Positions 1 to 6,680 are shown, counted from the stretch's first letter. The stretch is 14,827 nt of DNA from Candidatus Gastranaerophilales bacterium (GCA_003150395.1 QAMI01000007.1:12595-27421), one strand, 5' to 3'. The notes: generated from the letters alone by a model not told the origin. Numbers and translations: made by a program.

Positions 1-1
1 T

Positions 2-121
2 CCGAGTCCTAAAATTCTTTTGACAGATGAATTTTGTTCAATAATAGAAAAAGGAGGGCGTTTCCCGCGCACAATCTTAAGAAATCAGGAGGTTGATTCG
101 GATACTGATAGCTATTGGTAA
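2..121 (+). CDS. C-terminal end of an unidentified protein (5' truncated)
   Basis: An open frame enters from the left edge and runs 39 codons to a TAA at 119-121. The visible tail contains PKILLTDEF and GGRFPRTILRN and ends in an acidic stretch, DSDTDSYW. I do not recognise the family from so short a piece. It stops 17 bases before the end of the minus-strand PHP gene, a convergent arrangement typical of two real genes, and no other frame is open here. That is the main reason to call it coding; the frame could still be chance. Confidence 0.5.
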   Translation, partial: PSPKILLTDEFCSIIEKGGRFPRTILRNQEVDSDTDSYW

Positions 122-138
122 TATGTCCAGCTGGCTTT

Positions 139-777
139 TTAAGAAAGTATTTTTTTATGGCAATCTGTTCCGCCTGTTTTTATGAGATTGTATTTTTCTG
201 CAATCTTTTTAGCTGTTCCTGCGCGGTGAAACTTCACGAACCTTCTGAATCTGGGGTAAGGATAATGAACTTCAATGCCGTCCAATCCCATTGATATCAA
301 TTTTTTAGCCATCCTATCCATTGAAAAGCACCAGCAGCATGCCGGATGTGCCCAAACTGCAATTCCGCCGGCGTTATGAATTGCTTTAATCAGCTTTCTT
401 AAATTTCTTTTTGGAATAAGTCTGATAACATTCCATTCGGTTTCGGCTTTATTTTTGGCGAAAAATTCTTTAAGTTCTGTATTGTCCTTATCAACTCCGT
501 AAGCCAAAAGATGCATAAATACATGCCCGCACCATACATCAAATTCAACTCCGGGGATTAATACAGGGCTTGCTGCGGAATTTCTCTCAGTGTATCCATT
601 CATCGTGTTATGATCAGTAATTGCAATATACTTATAGTTTTTAGCTTCAGCCTGCCTGACCAGTTCGTCAAAATCACCTTCTCCATCAGAATAATCTGTG
701 TGTACATGAAGGTTTACCCGTTTTAATTTAAAATCTTCCTCTTTAAAATTTTTGATTAATTCTTTGTAATCTAACAT
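139..777 (-). CDS. Small PHP-domain metal-dependent phosphoesterase
   Basis: A 212-residue protein made almost entirely of a PHP domain. Expected metal-ligand motifs are present in order: HVH at 24-26 followed by TDYSDG, ITDHN at 53-57 (D55, H56), PGVEF with E78, WAHP with H144, and a final GTDCH at 204-207. PHP proteins hydrolyse phosphoester bonds with a multinuclear metal site; relatives include YciV/RNase AM (TrpH group), histidinol phosphatase and the PHP domain of DNA polymerase III. It is shorter than YciV (roughly 290 residues), so the substrate cannot be assigned. The last motif is usually written G-S-D-x-H-G; here it is G-T-D-C-H-K and the protein ends five residues later. A weak AAAGA-like ribosome site precedes the ATG. 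It is divergent from the membrane-protein gene that starts 53 bases away. Confidence 0.85.
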   Translation of the reverse strand: MLDYKELIKNFKEEDFKLKRVNLHVHTDYSDGEGDFDELVRQAEAKNYKYIAITDHNTMNGYTERNSAASPVLIPGVEFDVWCGHVFMHLLAYGVDKDNTELKEFFAKNKAETEWNVIRLIPKRNLRKLIKAIHNAGGIAVWAHPACCWCFSMDRMAKKLISMGLDGIEVHYPYPRFRRFVKFHRAGTAKKIAEKYNLIKTGGTDCHKKILS

Positions 778-837
778 TGTCTTTCTTTATTTATTTGTAC
801 TAAAATTATTATACAACAAGGGAGAAAATATGGGTAA
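777..837. promoter_or_regulatory. Divergent promoter region, PHP gene / membrane-protein gene
   Basis: The 52-base gap between two divergent genes must hold both promoters. On the minus strand there is an exact TATAAT (808-813) about 30 bases before the PHP start, with only a poor -35 (TTACCC, 832-837, 18-base spacer). On the plus strand TTGTCT (777-782) and TAAAAT (801-806) are 18 bases apart, upstream of the 830 start. Neither pair is complete consensus. Confidence 0.35.
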
Positions 838-1804
838 ATATAAAGTTAGTGAAAGTGCATTAGGGGTATTATGGGAAGGATTAAAATTATACTGCATATT
901 TTTCCAAAAATACTCATTATATATGCTATTTCCTGTTTTCGGCCAATTTATCGGTCTAGCCTGGGTTTTTAGCATGACTTATCTTTTTACAAGTAATGCT
1001 GACTATTTAATAAATGAAATTCCTGCATTAAATAACATGAGTGCTTTTTTAATCTGTCTTATGCTGATAGCTTTACCTGGTTTAATTTTGTGGATGAAAG
1101 CTTTTTGGGATTACCTGGTTTCATACGGCGCATTGAATTCAATGACTGAAGCTGCAATGTCAACAGGTAAAATTTATGATTTCCCTGCGCATAACGCAGT
1201 TGTAACACGAAGAGCAGGAACTTTTATTCTGATTTGGCTTTTGTTCAGTATTTTTTCTGCTGTTGCATCTTTTCCGTTAATGTGGATTTTAGGGTTAATC
1301 TTTTTTGTATATTTTGTTTTGATATTCCAGGTTTTTACGTTTGAAGAAAATGTTTCTGCAACCGGGTGTTTCAAAAGAAGTCTTATGCTGATAAAAGGAA
1401 ATTTTGCAAGGACTCTTGCAATAATGACTGTTTTATTTGCACTAACTTATTATTTTTTGGAAATAGGAATTTCTGTAATCTTCGACGCAATAAAACTAAC
1501 GCCGCTATTTTTGAGCTTTCTTGAAGGCTGGGCTTCCACAATTCCTGTTGATGGAATAAATTCAATACTTGCAATGGCAAATTCACCGCAGATAACACCG
1601 CTTGATATTTCCAATTTCGTTGTACAACAGATAATTTTCATGCTGGTTGTAGGTTTCACTTTACCTTTAAGAAGTATTGTCTGGACTTTGTGGTATAAAA
1701 ATTTAAGCGGACGAGACGGCGTTCCGGCAGTTGTCAGAAAGGGCGGCAGGAAAAAACTTGACCCCGAAATTTTGAAACGTGCACAAAAAAAGGACGAAAA
1801 TTAA
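830..1804 (+). CDS. Multi-pass integral membrane protein of unknown function
   Basis: A 324-residue protein with about six hydrophobic segments: near residues 28-52, 70-95, two close together around 130-167, 190-215 and 262-283. It ends in a basic cytoplasmic-looking tail rich in K and R. Between the middle segments is a stretch containing ENVSATGCFKRS and LMLIKGNF. That resembles the S-x-x-L-x-K-G-N pattern in bacterial membrane proteins annotated as DUF975 or as the glycerophosphodiesterase membrane domain; this is a resemblance, not an assignment. No catalytic motif is visible. GGGAG sits eight bases before the ATG, a good ribosome site. The gene starts a same-strand run (zinc ribbon, rph) with short gaps. 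Confidence 0.8.
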   Translation: MGKYKVSESALGVLWEGLKLYCIFFQKYSLYMLFPVFGQFIGLAWVFSMTYLFTSNADYLINEIPALNNMSAFLICLMLIALPGLILWMKAFWDYLVSYGALNSMTEAAMSTGKIYDFPAHNAVVTRRAGTFILIWLLFSIFSAVASFPLMWILGLIFFVYFVLIFQVFTFEENVSATGCFKRSLMLIKGNFARTLAIMTVLFALTYYFLEIGISVIFDAIKLTPLFLSFLEGWASTIPVDGINSILAMANSPQITPLDISNFVVQQIIFMLVVGFTLPLRSIVWTLWYKNLSGRDGVPAVVRKGGRKKLDPEILKRAQKKDEN

Positions 1805-1822
1805 TACAGGAAAAATTATTTC

Positions 1823-2038
1823 ATGTTTATTTGCAAAAACTGTAAATCAATTGATAAATTTGAATTGATGTTTTCACCGGATTATCAAGGCGAAAGACGA
1901 TTTGCGCAGAGATACAATGACAAAAATGAAATAGAAATATCAGTTGACGGTTACACGTTTATTCCTGATTTAAAATTCATGAATGAACATGCTGTATGCA
2001 GATACTGCGGACAAATTTACATGTGGGATTACAATTAG
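1823..2038 (+). CDS. 71-aa zinc-ribbon-like protein
   Basis: A small protein with one CxxC pair at each end (C4-x-x-C7 and C59-x-x-C62, the latter in CRYCGQIY). This is the layout of a four-cysteine zinc ribbon whose two knuckles are separated by about 50 residues, the middle being polar and probably a beta-rich insertion. No family is recognised. It begins 18 bases after the membrane-protein gene and ends 8 bases before rph, and AGGAAAA precedes its ATG, so it probably belongs to one transcript with both. It could be a small nucleic-acid-binding or metal-sensing accessory factor; nothing in the sequence decides this. Confidence 0.7.
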   Translation: MFICKNCKSIDKFELMFSPDYQGERRFAQRYNDKNEIEISVDGYTFIPDLKFMNEHAVCRYCGQIYMWDYN

Positions 2039-2046
2039 AGGTAAAA

Positions 2047-2748
2047 ATGAGAAAGAATAGACAAAACAACGAACTTAGAAAAATAAAATTCACAAGAAAT
2101 TATACAAAGCACGCTTATGGGAGTGTGCTCGTAGAATTCGGCGACACAAAGGTTATAACAACAGCTTCAGTTGAAGACGGTAAGCCAAAATGGATGGACA
2201 AAGACGACAATCGCGGCTGGCTTACTGCCGAATATTCTTTGCTGCCGTCCTCAACTAATACTAGATGCCAGAGAGAGAGGACAAAAATTTCGGGTCGTAC
2301 TCAGGAAATCCAACGGCTTATTGGCAGAAGCCTCAGAGCGTGTCTTGATTTAACTAAAATTTCGGATTTAACAATAACTATTGACGCCGATGTAATTCAA
2401 GCAGACGGCGGAACCCGTACTGCAAGTATTTGCGGCGGTTATCTTGCATTATGTGATGCTGTAGAAAAACTTCTGGAAGAAGGAAAACTAAGAGAAAATC
2501 CTATTATCGAACCGGTCGCAGCAATATCAGCAGGAATTGTAAATGATGAAGTCCGGCTGGATTTAAATTATGAAGAAGACTCACACGCGCAGGTCGACGC
2601 AAATGTCGTTCTCACAAAAAGCGGCAAAATAATAGAATTTCAAACAACGGCAGAAGGTGCTCCTTATGAACAGACGCAAATGCTTGAGATTTTTAATATA
2701 GCTCAAGATGGTATTCAAAAAATTATTGATAAATATAATTTAATTTAG
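2047..2748 (+). CDS. rph: Ribonuclease PH
   Basis: RNase PH is a phosphorolytic 3'-to-5' exoribonuclease that trims the 3' ends of tRNA precursors and acts as a hexamer of dimers in the cytoplasm. The family core is clear: GDTKVI near residue 33, GWLTAEYSLLP around 57-67, SGRTQEIQRLIGRSLRA around 81-98, then DVIQADGGTRTAS, and AQVDANVV near the C-terminus. The frame is open from 1996, but the ATG at 2047 is chosen because GAGGT lies just before it and the protein then begins RKNRQNNELRKI, matching the usual N-terminus. It is 233 residues, slightly shorter than the usual 238-245. The 1996 start would overlap the zinc-ribbon gene by 43 bases. The usual partner rdgB does not follow. Confidence 0.96.
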   Translation: MRKNRQNNELRKIKFTRNYTKHAYGSVLVEFGDTKVITTASVEDGKPKWMDKDDNRGWLTAEYSLLPSSTNTRCQRERTKISGRTQEIQRLIGRSLRACLDLTKISDLTITIDADVIQADGGTRTASICGGYLALCDAVEKLLEEGKLRENPIIEPVAAISAGIVNDEVRLDLNYEEDSHAQVDANVVLTKSGKIIEFQTTAEGAPYEQTQMLEIFNIAQDGIQKIIDKYNLI

Positions 2749-2754
2749 TATAAT
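2726..2754 (+). promoter_or_regulatory. Sigma-70-type promoter for the coiled-coil gene pair
   Basis: TTGATA (2726-2731) and TATAAT (2749-2754) are separated by exactly 17 bases. Only one base of the -35 differs from consensus. It overlaps the last codons of rph and would start RNA at about 2761, giving a leader of roughly 19 bases before the ATG at 2780. This marks the coiled-coil pair as its own transcription unit rather than part of the rph run. Confidence 0.8.
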
Positions 2755-2779
2755 CTCTATACAAGAAAGGAGAATTTAT

Positions 2780-3220
2780 ATGAAAAAACTTTTAGTTTTA
2801 ACTATTCTTATGGCAATGACAATCGGTTTGCAGGCTCAGGCAGAAGAACCCGATACATACTCTGGTCAATTGATACAAAAATATACCCAAAAAATAACTG
2901 ACACAGAAAAGGAAATGCGGCAGCGCCACGAAGCGCGCGAAAAAGCTATCCAGGAGCAGAGAGAAAAACAGAATGCCGCTATAGAAAATAAACTTAAACA
3001 AATAGAAGAGCAAAAAAAACAAAGAGAAGAAGCTAACGCAAAAAAAATTCAGGAAATTGAAAAGCAGCGTCAAGAACAAAGAGACGCAATGAATAAAAAA
3101 GTTGAAGAATTCAATAACCAAATTGAAGCTGCTAAAAAACAAAGAGAAGACGCTTCTAAAGCTCGCCAGCAAAAAATTGAAAGAAAAAAACAACTTTGGA
3201 ATGAATTAATTTCAGAATAA
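2780..3220 (+). CDS. Secreted coiled-coil protein A
   Basis: A 146-residue protein with a clear Sec signal peptide (KK, then a hydrophobic core, then A19-Q20-A21 as the probable signal peptidase I site). The mature part, about 125 residues, is nearly all a charged helix rich in E, K, Q and R with almost no hydrophobic blocks, so it is probably a long coiled coil outside the inner membrane. By my count the mature chain has 27 acidic and 30 K/R residues, so it is nearly balanced. It begins DTYSGQLIQKYTQKIT and ends RKKQLWNELISE; both ends resemble those of the gene immediately downstream, suggesting a tandem duplication. AAGGAG precedes the ATG. The general form recalls the periplasmic chaperone Skp/OmpH, but I see no convincing sequence match and assign no function. 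Confidence 0.8.
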   Translation: MKKLLVLTILMAMTIGLQAQAEEPDTYSGQLIQKYTQKITDTEKEMRQRHEAREKAIQEQREKQNAAIENKLKQIEEQKKQREEANAKKIQEIEKQRQEQRDAMNKKVEEFNNQIEAAKKQREDASKARQQKIERKKQLWNELISE

Positions 3221-3230
3221 AGGAGAATTT

Positions 3231-3581
3231 ATGAAAAAGATTTTAATAAGTTTAATGGCATTAACTATTTTGTCCTCAACTGCAGTATACGCTTCAGACA
3301 CACCGATTTCAGACTGGATTAACAGCAAAACTTCAAAAATAACTCAAAAAGAGAAATCAGCAAGTCAAAAGGCCGCAGAAAGAAGAAAAAAACAACAGGA
3401 AAAGGTTGCAAAACAAAAAGCAAAACAGTTAGAAGCCAGAAAGAAACGCCAGGAAAAACTTAAAAAAGAACAACAAAAAGCCGCTGCAAAACGGGCTGAA
3501 CAGCAAAAACAAGCTGCAGAGCGTAAACAGAAAGTGCAAACTAAGAAAAAACAGTTAAAAGACTTATTCACAGTTGATTAG
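3231..3581 (+). CDS. Secreted, strongly basic coiled-coil protein B
   Basis: A 116-residue protein with a signal peptide (hydrophobic core, then V19-Y20-A21 as the probable cleavage site) and a mature part of 95 residues made mostly of K, Q, A, E and R. I count 25 K and 6 R against 12 acidic residues, a net charge near +19. It is predicted to be one long basic helix or coiled coil. The mature start (SDTPISDW, then INSKTSKITQKEK) and the end (KKKQLKDLFTVD) match the ends of protein A in position and pattern. It starts 10 bases after A with an almost identical AAAGGAGAATTTATG context, so the two are co-transcribed. The strong charge suggests binding to an anionic polymer (wall, lipid, DNA) or to a partner; this is inference only. 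Confidence 0.8.
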   Translation: MKKILISLMALTILSSTAVYASDTPISDWINSKTSKITQKEKSASQKAAERRKKQQEKVAKQKAKQLEARKKRQEKLKKEQQKAAAKRAEQQKQAAERKQKVQTKKKQLKDLFTVD

Positions 3582-3595
3582 TCTTAAAATACACG

Positions 3596-3627
3596 AGAGG
3601 ACGTCAAAGGCGTCCTCTTTCAATTTC
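3596..3627 (+). terminator. Intrinsic terminator after the coiled-coil pair
   Basis: AGAGGACG (3596-3603) pairs perfectly with CGTCCTCT (3611-3618) across a seven-base loop, followed by a modest T-rich run (TTTCAATTT). It lies 14 bases after the stop of protein B and closes the unit that begins at the 2726 promoter. Confidence 0.75.
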
Positions 3628-3694
3628 TCATAATTAAAAGTCTTATGGCAAAAACACTTTGCTTGTGATAGAATTTATATGAAAGAAGTTTTAA

Positions 3695-5302
3695 ATGCAG
3701 ATTACAGAAGTTTTAACAACCTCAAAAATTATAGTAAAAACTTTACAAAAACTCAGCATTGACGCTGTATTTGGGTATCCTGGCAGAGCAGTTTTGGGAA
3801 TTTATGATGAGCTTTCAAAGCAAAATGATATAAAACATTATCTTTTGCGTCATGAGCAGAGTGCAGTTCACGCAGCGGAGGGTTACGCAAGAACAAGCGG
3901 CAAATGCGGATTTGTGTTTGTAACTTCAGGGCCGGGCGCTTCAAATACGGTTACAGGTCTTGTGAACGCTTATCTTGACGGCTTTCCGGTTATAGTTATT
4001 TCCGGACAGGTTGACAGCAGGTTAAGCGGAAAAAATTCTTTTCAGGAAATCAACTTTGCAGAGATTATCAAATCCTGCACAAAAGCGGTCTTCAAAATCG
4101 AAAGCGCAGCAGAACTTGAAACTACTTTGCTTCAAGCTTATTTAATTGCAATGAGCGGAAAAAAGGGGCCGGTTGTCATTGATATTCCGCAGAATATACT
4201 GTTAGAAGAAACAGAATACAAAAATCTTGCTTTACCATCAGACAAAACCGGTGAAGTATCGAGCCTTGATGTTATAAGAGTTTTGGAAGTATTAAATTCA
4301 TCAAAATCACCTTTAATCGTATGTGGCGGCGGAGTGTTACATGCAAAAGCTTCAAAAGAACTTCTTCAATTTGTAAACAGAACTAATGTTCCGGTAGTTT
4401 CAACAATGATGGGGCTTGGGGCTTTCCCGCAAATCCATCCGAACTACGCTGGCATGATAGGAATTTTCGGGGAAAAAACAGCAAACGAACTTCTTTTAAA
4501 CTCTGATACGTTGCTAGTTTTAGGAGCAAGATTTAATGATAGAATTACTGATGCGTTCAATTCTAAAGAACTAAACAGTAAAACTATTGTGCAGGTTGAT
4601 ATCAATTCTAAAGAATTAATCTTAAACTTATCTTCAGATATTCCTTTGAATATTGATATAAAGGGCTTTTTAAAAGCTTTGTTGAATAATCTTCCTGAAA
4701 ACCTTCATTTTGACTACTTTCCGACAGAAGCTGTTTCAGAACGCATTATTGAAGAAAAATTTACTACTGCAAAGATTATGAAGGCCTTGTATACATTTAC
4801 AAATGATTTTGCGCCGGTTATTGCTGCTGAAGTTGGCCAACATCAGATTTCTCTGGTTAAAAATTATAAATTTAATTCACCGGGTAAACTTTTAGTTTCA
4901 GGGGGACTGGGCACAATGGGATTTGGTTTTCCGGCGGCAATCGGAGCGTCAATAGCTAATGAAAACAAGCAGCCTGTCGTTCTTGTGACCGGAGACGGCT
5001 CGTTCCAGATGAATTTGCCAGAACTTGCAGTTTGCAAAGAACATAATCTGCCCGTCAAGATTTTCATAATAAATAATTCCGGTCTGGGAATGGTTCGTCA
5101 GCTTCAAGACGAACAGTTTTCCGGAAGACACTACGAAACTGAGCTTACAAATCCTGATTTTGTAATGCTTGCAAAGAGTTATGGCATTGATGCTGTTCGA
5201 GTTGTTAGAGAAGATGAAATAATTCCGGCATTGGGAAAAGCCTTTGAAACAGAAGCCCCATTTGTTATAGAATTTGTTACAGACCCTCAAGAGGTTGTGT
5301 AA
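3695..5302 (+). CDS. ilvB: Acetolactate synthase-type large subunit (ThDP enzyme)
   Basis: A 535-residue thiamine-diphosphate enzyme of the acetohydroxyacid synthase group, which joins two pyruvates (or pyruvate and 2-oxobutyrate) in branched-chain amino acid synthesis. Seen in order: FGYPGR at 26-31, RHEQ with the catalytic glutamate E54, TSGPGASN, the middle-domain LGARFNDRITD, GGLGTMGFGFPAA, and the ThDP/Mg motif from G433-D434-G435 to N460-N461. Points of interest: the usual GYPGG is GYPGR; the position that is tryptophan in VRQWQ of many synthases is leucine (L470 in VRQLQ); and no ilvN, ilvC or ilvD lies next to it. It could instead be a catabolic or lineage-specific paralogue. A TAGAAT at 3669-3674 may be its -10 box; the ribosome site is weak (AAGAAG). 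Confidence 0.88.
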   Translation: MQITEVLTTSKIIVKTLQKLSIDAVFGYPGRAVLGIYDELSKQNDIKHYLLRHEQSAVHAAEGYARTSGKCGFVFVTSGPGASNTVTGLVNAYLDGFPVIVISGQVDSRLSGKNSFQEINFAEIIKSCTKAVFKIESAAELETTLLQAYLIAMSGKKGPVVIDIPQNILLEETEYKNLALPSDKTGEVSSLDVIRVLEVLNSSKSPLIVCGGGVLHAKASKELLQFVNRTNVPVVSTMMGLGAFPQIHPNYAGMIGIFGEKTANELLLNSDTLLVLGARFNDRITDAFNSKELNSKTIVQVDINSKELILNLSSDIPLNIDIKGFLKALLNNLPENLHFDYFPTEAVSERIIEEKFTTAKIMKALYTFTNDFAPVIAAEVGQHQISLVKNYKFNSPGKLLVSGGLGTMGFGFPAAIGASIANENKQPVVLVTGDGSFQMNLPELAVCKEHNLPVKIFIINNSGLGMVRQLQDEQFSGRHYETELTNPDFVMLAKSYGIDAVRVVREDEIIPALGKAFETEAPFVIEFVTDPQEVV

Positions 5303-5483
5303 TCATCCTTCACCCGAATTTGTAGCATTCGCTTTGCAAAAAGCGGGCTCAAGTTGAAATTCTTTCCTCATCTTTACCAGTTAAGGTGAAATTAAAAACG
5401 TAATGCACTTATCGTCTCAACGTCTTGTCGTCTTAACCTCTTCTCCAAATTCCTCTCCAATGTGTAAGAGCACACTTCGTGTG
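5303..5483. other. Noncoding gap between ilvB-like gene and uracil-DNA glycosylase
   Basis: No coding frame is convincing here. The gap separates two convergent genes. It holds a small hairpin at 5330-5345 (CGCTTT, loop GCAA, AAAGCG) just after the ilvB-type gene, without a T-tract. The rest is pyrimidine-rich on the plus strand with several CGTCT/CTTCT repeats. Confidence 0.5.
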
Positions 5484-5485
5484 CT
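5469..5485 (-). terminator. Hairpin overlapping the UDG stop codon, possible terminator
   Basis: AGCACAC (5469-5475) pairs perfectly with GTGTGCT (5479-5485) around a three-base loop. On the minus strand it begins within the TAG stop of the glycosylase gene and is followed by TCTTAC rather than a strong U-tract, so termination is possible but would be weak. Confidence 0.4.
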
Positions 5486-6083
5486 AATCAAGCATATTGT
5501 AAACCCGGCGGATTTCTTGAATATCCTGCCACATTTGCCACTTTGGGCTGCCCTTTTCTCGAGAGTCGTTTCTCAAAAGATATGACGGATGGTAAATAGG
5601 CATCATTTTTGAGAAATTCGGGCCGTCAAACCATTTTCCGCGGATTTTCGTAATTCCCTGATTTGTATTCAGAAAAGATTGAACTGCAACACGGCCGCAA
5701 AGCAGAATGATTTTCGGTTTTAAAATCTCTATTTGTGCGTCCAAATATTCCCGGCAAGCGGCTTTTTCTTCCGGCAAAGGGTCGCGGTTTTCAGGAGGAC
5801 GGCATTTAAGTGTGTTGCAGATGTAAAGGTGTTCTTTGCGCGAAAATCCTACTGACGCAAGAATTTTGTCCAAAAGCTGACCTGCTTTGCCGACAAAGGG
5901 TTCGCCTTTCTGGTCTTCATAAAATCCCGGGGCTTCACCGATAAGCATCATTTTGTGATTTGGAATTCCTCCTGAAAATACTGTGTTTGTACGGGTTTTA
6001 CAAAGTCCGCACTTTTCGCATTTCATGCATTTTGCTTTGACTTTTTCAAGTTCTTCTAATTCGGTTTGTGAAACTGAAATCAT
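5484..6083 (-). CDS. Family 4 (Fe-S) uracil-DNA glycosylase
   Basis: A 199-residue enzyme that removes uracil from DNA, starting base-excision repair of deaminated cytosine. Motifs: GEAPG at 49-53 followed by an ED pair, GEPFVGKAGQLL at 60-71, NTLKCRPPENRDP around 90-102, and HPSYLLRN with H165. The four iron-sulphur ligands expected for family 4 are most likely C22, C25, C94 and C110. Two further cysteines (C19, C28) flank the first pair, making a dense C-x2-C-x2-C-x2-C cluster at 19-28. Length is normal for the family. AGGA lies 11 bases before the ATG. The gene stands alone, with noncoding DNA on both sides. Confidence 0.93.
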   Translation of the reverse strand: MISVSQTELEELEKVKAKCMKCEKCGLCKTRTNTVFSGGIPNHKMMLIGEAPGFYEDQKGEPFVGKAGQLLDKILASVGFSRKEHLYICNTLKCRPPENRDPLPEEKAACREYLDAQIEILKPKIILLCGRVAVQSFLNTNQGITKIRGKWFDGPNFSKMMPIYHPSYLLRNDSREKGSPKWQMWQDIQEIRRVYNMLD

Positions 6084-6371
6084 AGCTGGTTCAATCCTTT
6101 ATTTGTTTATGTACTTTCTTTTCTTTTTGTTGCGGGCAAAAAGAAAAGAAAGTACCCAAGTTCACAACTGGCATTGATTGAGTGAAGCCATTTTCTACGG
6201 CTCGTCCCTCGCCTTGAAAAGAAGGCAAGAAAAATACGCCCCCATTTACATTCACTAAGTCAGAGTTAAGCTCGCAAACTCACTCCTCTCAATTTTGAAC
6301 TTTTTGAACACCCGTTGCTTTTGCCGCTCAGACAATGCTCGCTCGTTGTCCTCTAACTCAGTGCCTGTAGG
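6084..6371. other. 288-bp noncoding region with inverted repeats
   Basis: Between the starts/ends of two minus-strand genes, no frame on either strand looks coding. It contains the 19-bp inverted repeat described separately (6111-6155), a shorter GCCTT/AAGGC hairpin at 6211-6226, a GACAA/TTGTC pair around the GCTCGCTCG stretch near 6330-6350, and a repeated TTGAAC near 6294-6309. The mixed, GC-richer composition unlike its neighbours and the abundance of inverted repeats suggest a dispersed intergenic repeat element, which one window cannot prove. Confidence 0.5.
6111..6155. repeat. Perfect 19-bp inverted repeat, 7-base loop
   Basis: GTACTTTCTTTTCTTTTTG (6111-6129) is the exact reverse complement of 6137-6155; the seven bases between are TTGCGGG. 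One arm is pure pyrimidine apart from its ends, the other purine. It lies 28 bases upstream of the glycosylase start. With no T-tract beyond either arm it is not a classical terminator. Similar AAAGAAAAGAAAGTAC-type stems are, as I recall, found in intergenic repeats of several unrelated bacteria. Confidence 0.85.
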
Positions 6372-6608
6372 TCATTCCCCGTCGGTTCGCTTAGGTACTC
6401 CTTTGAAAAGTTCATCAAGTGAAATTTCCAGCGCGTTTGCAATGTCATAAATCATCAATGCCGACGGAGTTTGTCTGTATTGCTCAATTTGGCTTATTGA
6501 ATGTTGACTAACATTGATTTCAAAAGCCAAATCTTGCTGCGTTAATTCTTTTCTTATTCTTGCCGTTTTTATGTTCAGCGCTAAATTTTTCAATCTTGAT
6601 TTTTTCAT
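6372..6608 (-). CDS. XRE-family helix-turn-helix regulator (78 aa)
   Basis: A compact Cro/CI-type DNA-binding protein. The five-helix HTH runs from about residue 9 to 70: the recognition part is LTQQDLAFEINVSQHSISQIE, followed by the typical QTPSALMIYDIANALEISLDELF ending. It consists of little beyond this domain, so it has no visible sensor or dimerisation extension. It is divergent from the 76-aa gene at 6718, and the gap holds overlapping promoters and a near-perfect palindrome, suggesting that it represses itself and its neighbour. No ribosome site is seen before its ATG (AATAATAAATAAAATG), raising the possibility of a leaderless message. Confidence 0.88.
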   Translation of the reverse strand: MKKSRLKNLALNIKTARIRKELTQQDLAFEINVSQHSISQIEQYRQTPSALMIYDIANALEISLDELFKGVPKRTDGE

Positions 6609-6626
6609 TTTATTTATTATTTCATA

Positions 6627-6655
6627 TTGACATTATTTAATCAAATATGTATAAT
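6627..6655 (+). promoter_or_regulatory. Perfect consensus sigma-70 promoter
   Basis: TTGACA (6627-6632) and TATAAT (6650-6655) are both exact consensus with an optimal 17-base spacer. Transcription would begin near 6662 and read the 76-aa gene at 6718 with a leader of about 56 bases. So strong a promoter on a small gene usually means it is held off by a repressor; the palindrome over its -10 box fits this. Confidence 0.88.
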
Positions 6656-6677
6656 ACTAATATTAGTAATATACGTA
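6649..6677. promoter_or_regulatory. Near-palindromic operator overlapping the -10 box
   Basis: Bases 6649-6674 form a 26-bp inverted repeat with one mismatched pair (6654/6669); its central 14 bases, TACTAATATTAGTA (6655-6668), are perfectly symmetric. It covers the -10 hexamer and start site of the plus-strand promoter. A second copy of its core occurs 24 bases downstream: TAATATTAGTAA (6658-6669) and TAATATTGGTAA (6682-6693) match at 11 of 12 bases. This fits paired binding sites for a small HTH dimer, most obviously the XRE protein encoded alongside. Confidence 0.65.
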
Positions 6678-6680
6678 CAA
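6651..6680 (-). promoter_or_regulatory. Possible minus-strand promoter for the XRE gene
   Basis: Read on the minus strand, TTGTAC (6675-6680) and TATTAT (6651-6656) are 18 bases apart and lie inside the same palindrome, so one operator could control both directions. A second candidate (TTGATT, 17 bases, AATAAT) lies closer, placing the start site at or next to the ATG of the XRE gene. Confidence 0.4.

Noticed and set aside
116..141. CCAGCTGG followed by CTTTTT as a terminator between the convergent first two genes
   Set aside because: The palindrome has no loop and cannot form a useful hairpin.
1996..2046. Upstream extension of rph
   Set aside because: It overlaps the zinc-ribbon gene and adds residues not found in RNase PH; GAGGT supports the ATG at 2047.
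2798..3193. Long minus-strand frame rich in F, L and S
   Set aside because: It is the complement of the Lys/Glu/Gln-rich coiled-coil gene; the composition is an artefact and no ribosome site is present.
3365..3571. Minus-strand frame rich in F, C and A
   Set aside because: Mirror of the basic coiled-coil gene B; same artefact.
4949..5290. 113-aa minus-strand frame inside the acetolactate synthase gene
   Set aside because: Shadow of a clearly conserved coding frame.
6111..6155. 19-bp inverted repeat as an ordinary intrinsic terminator of the XRE gene
   Set aside because: No T-tract follows on either strand and it is over 200 bases beyond the XRE stop.
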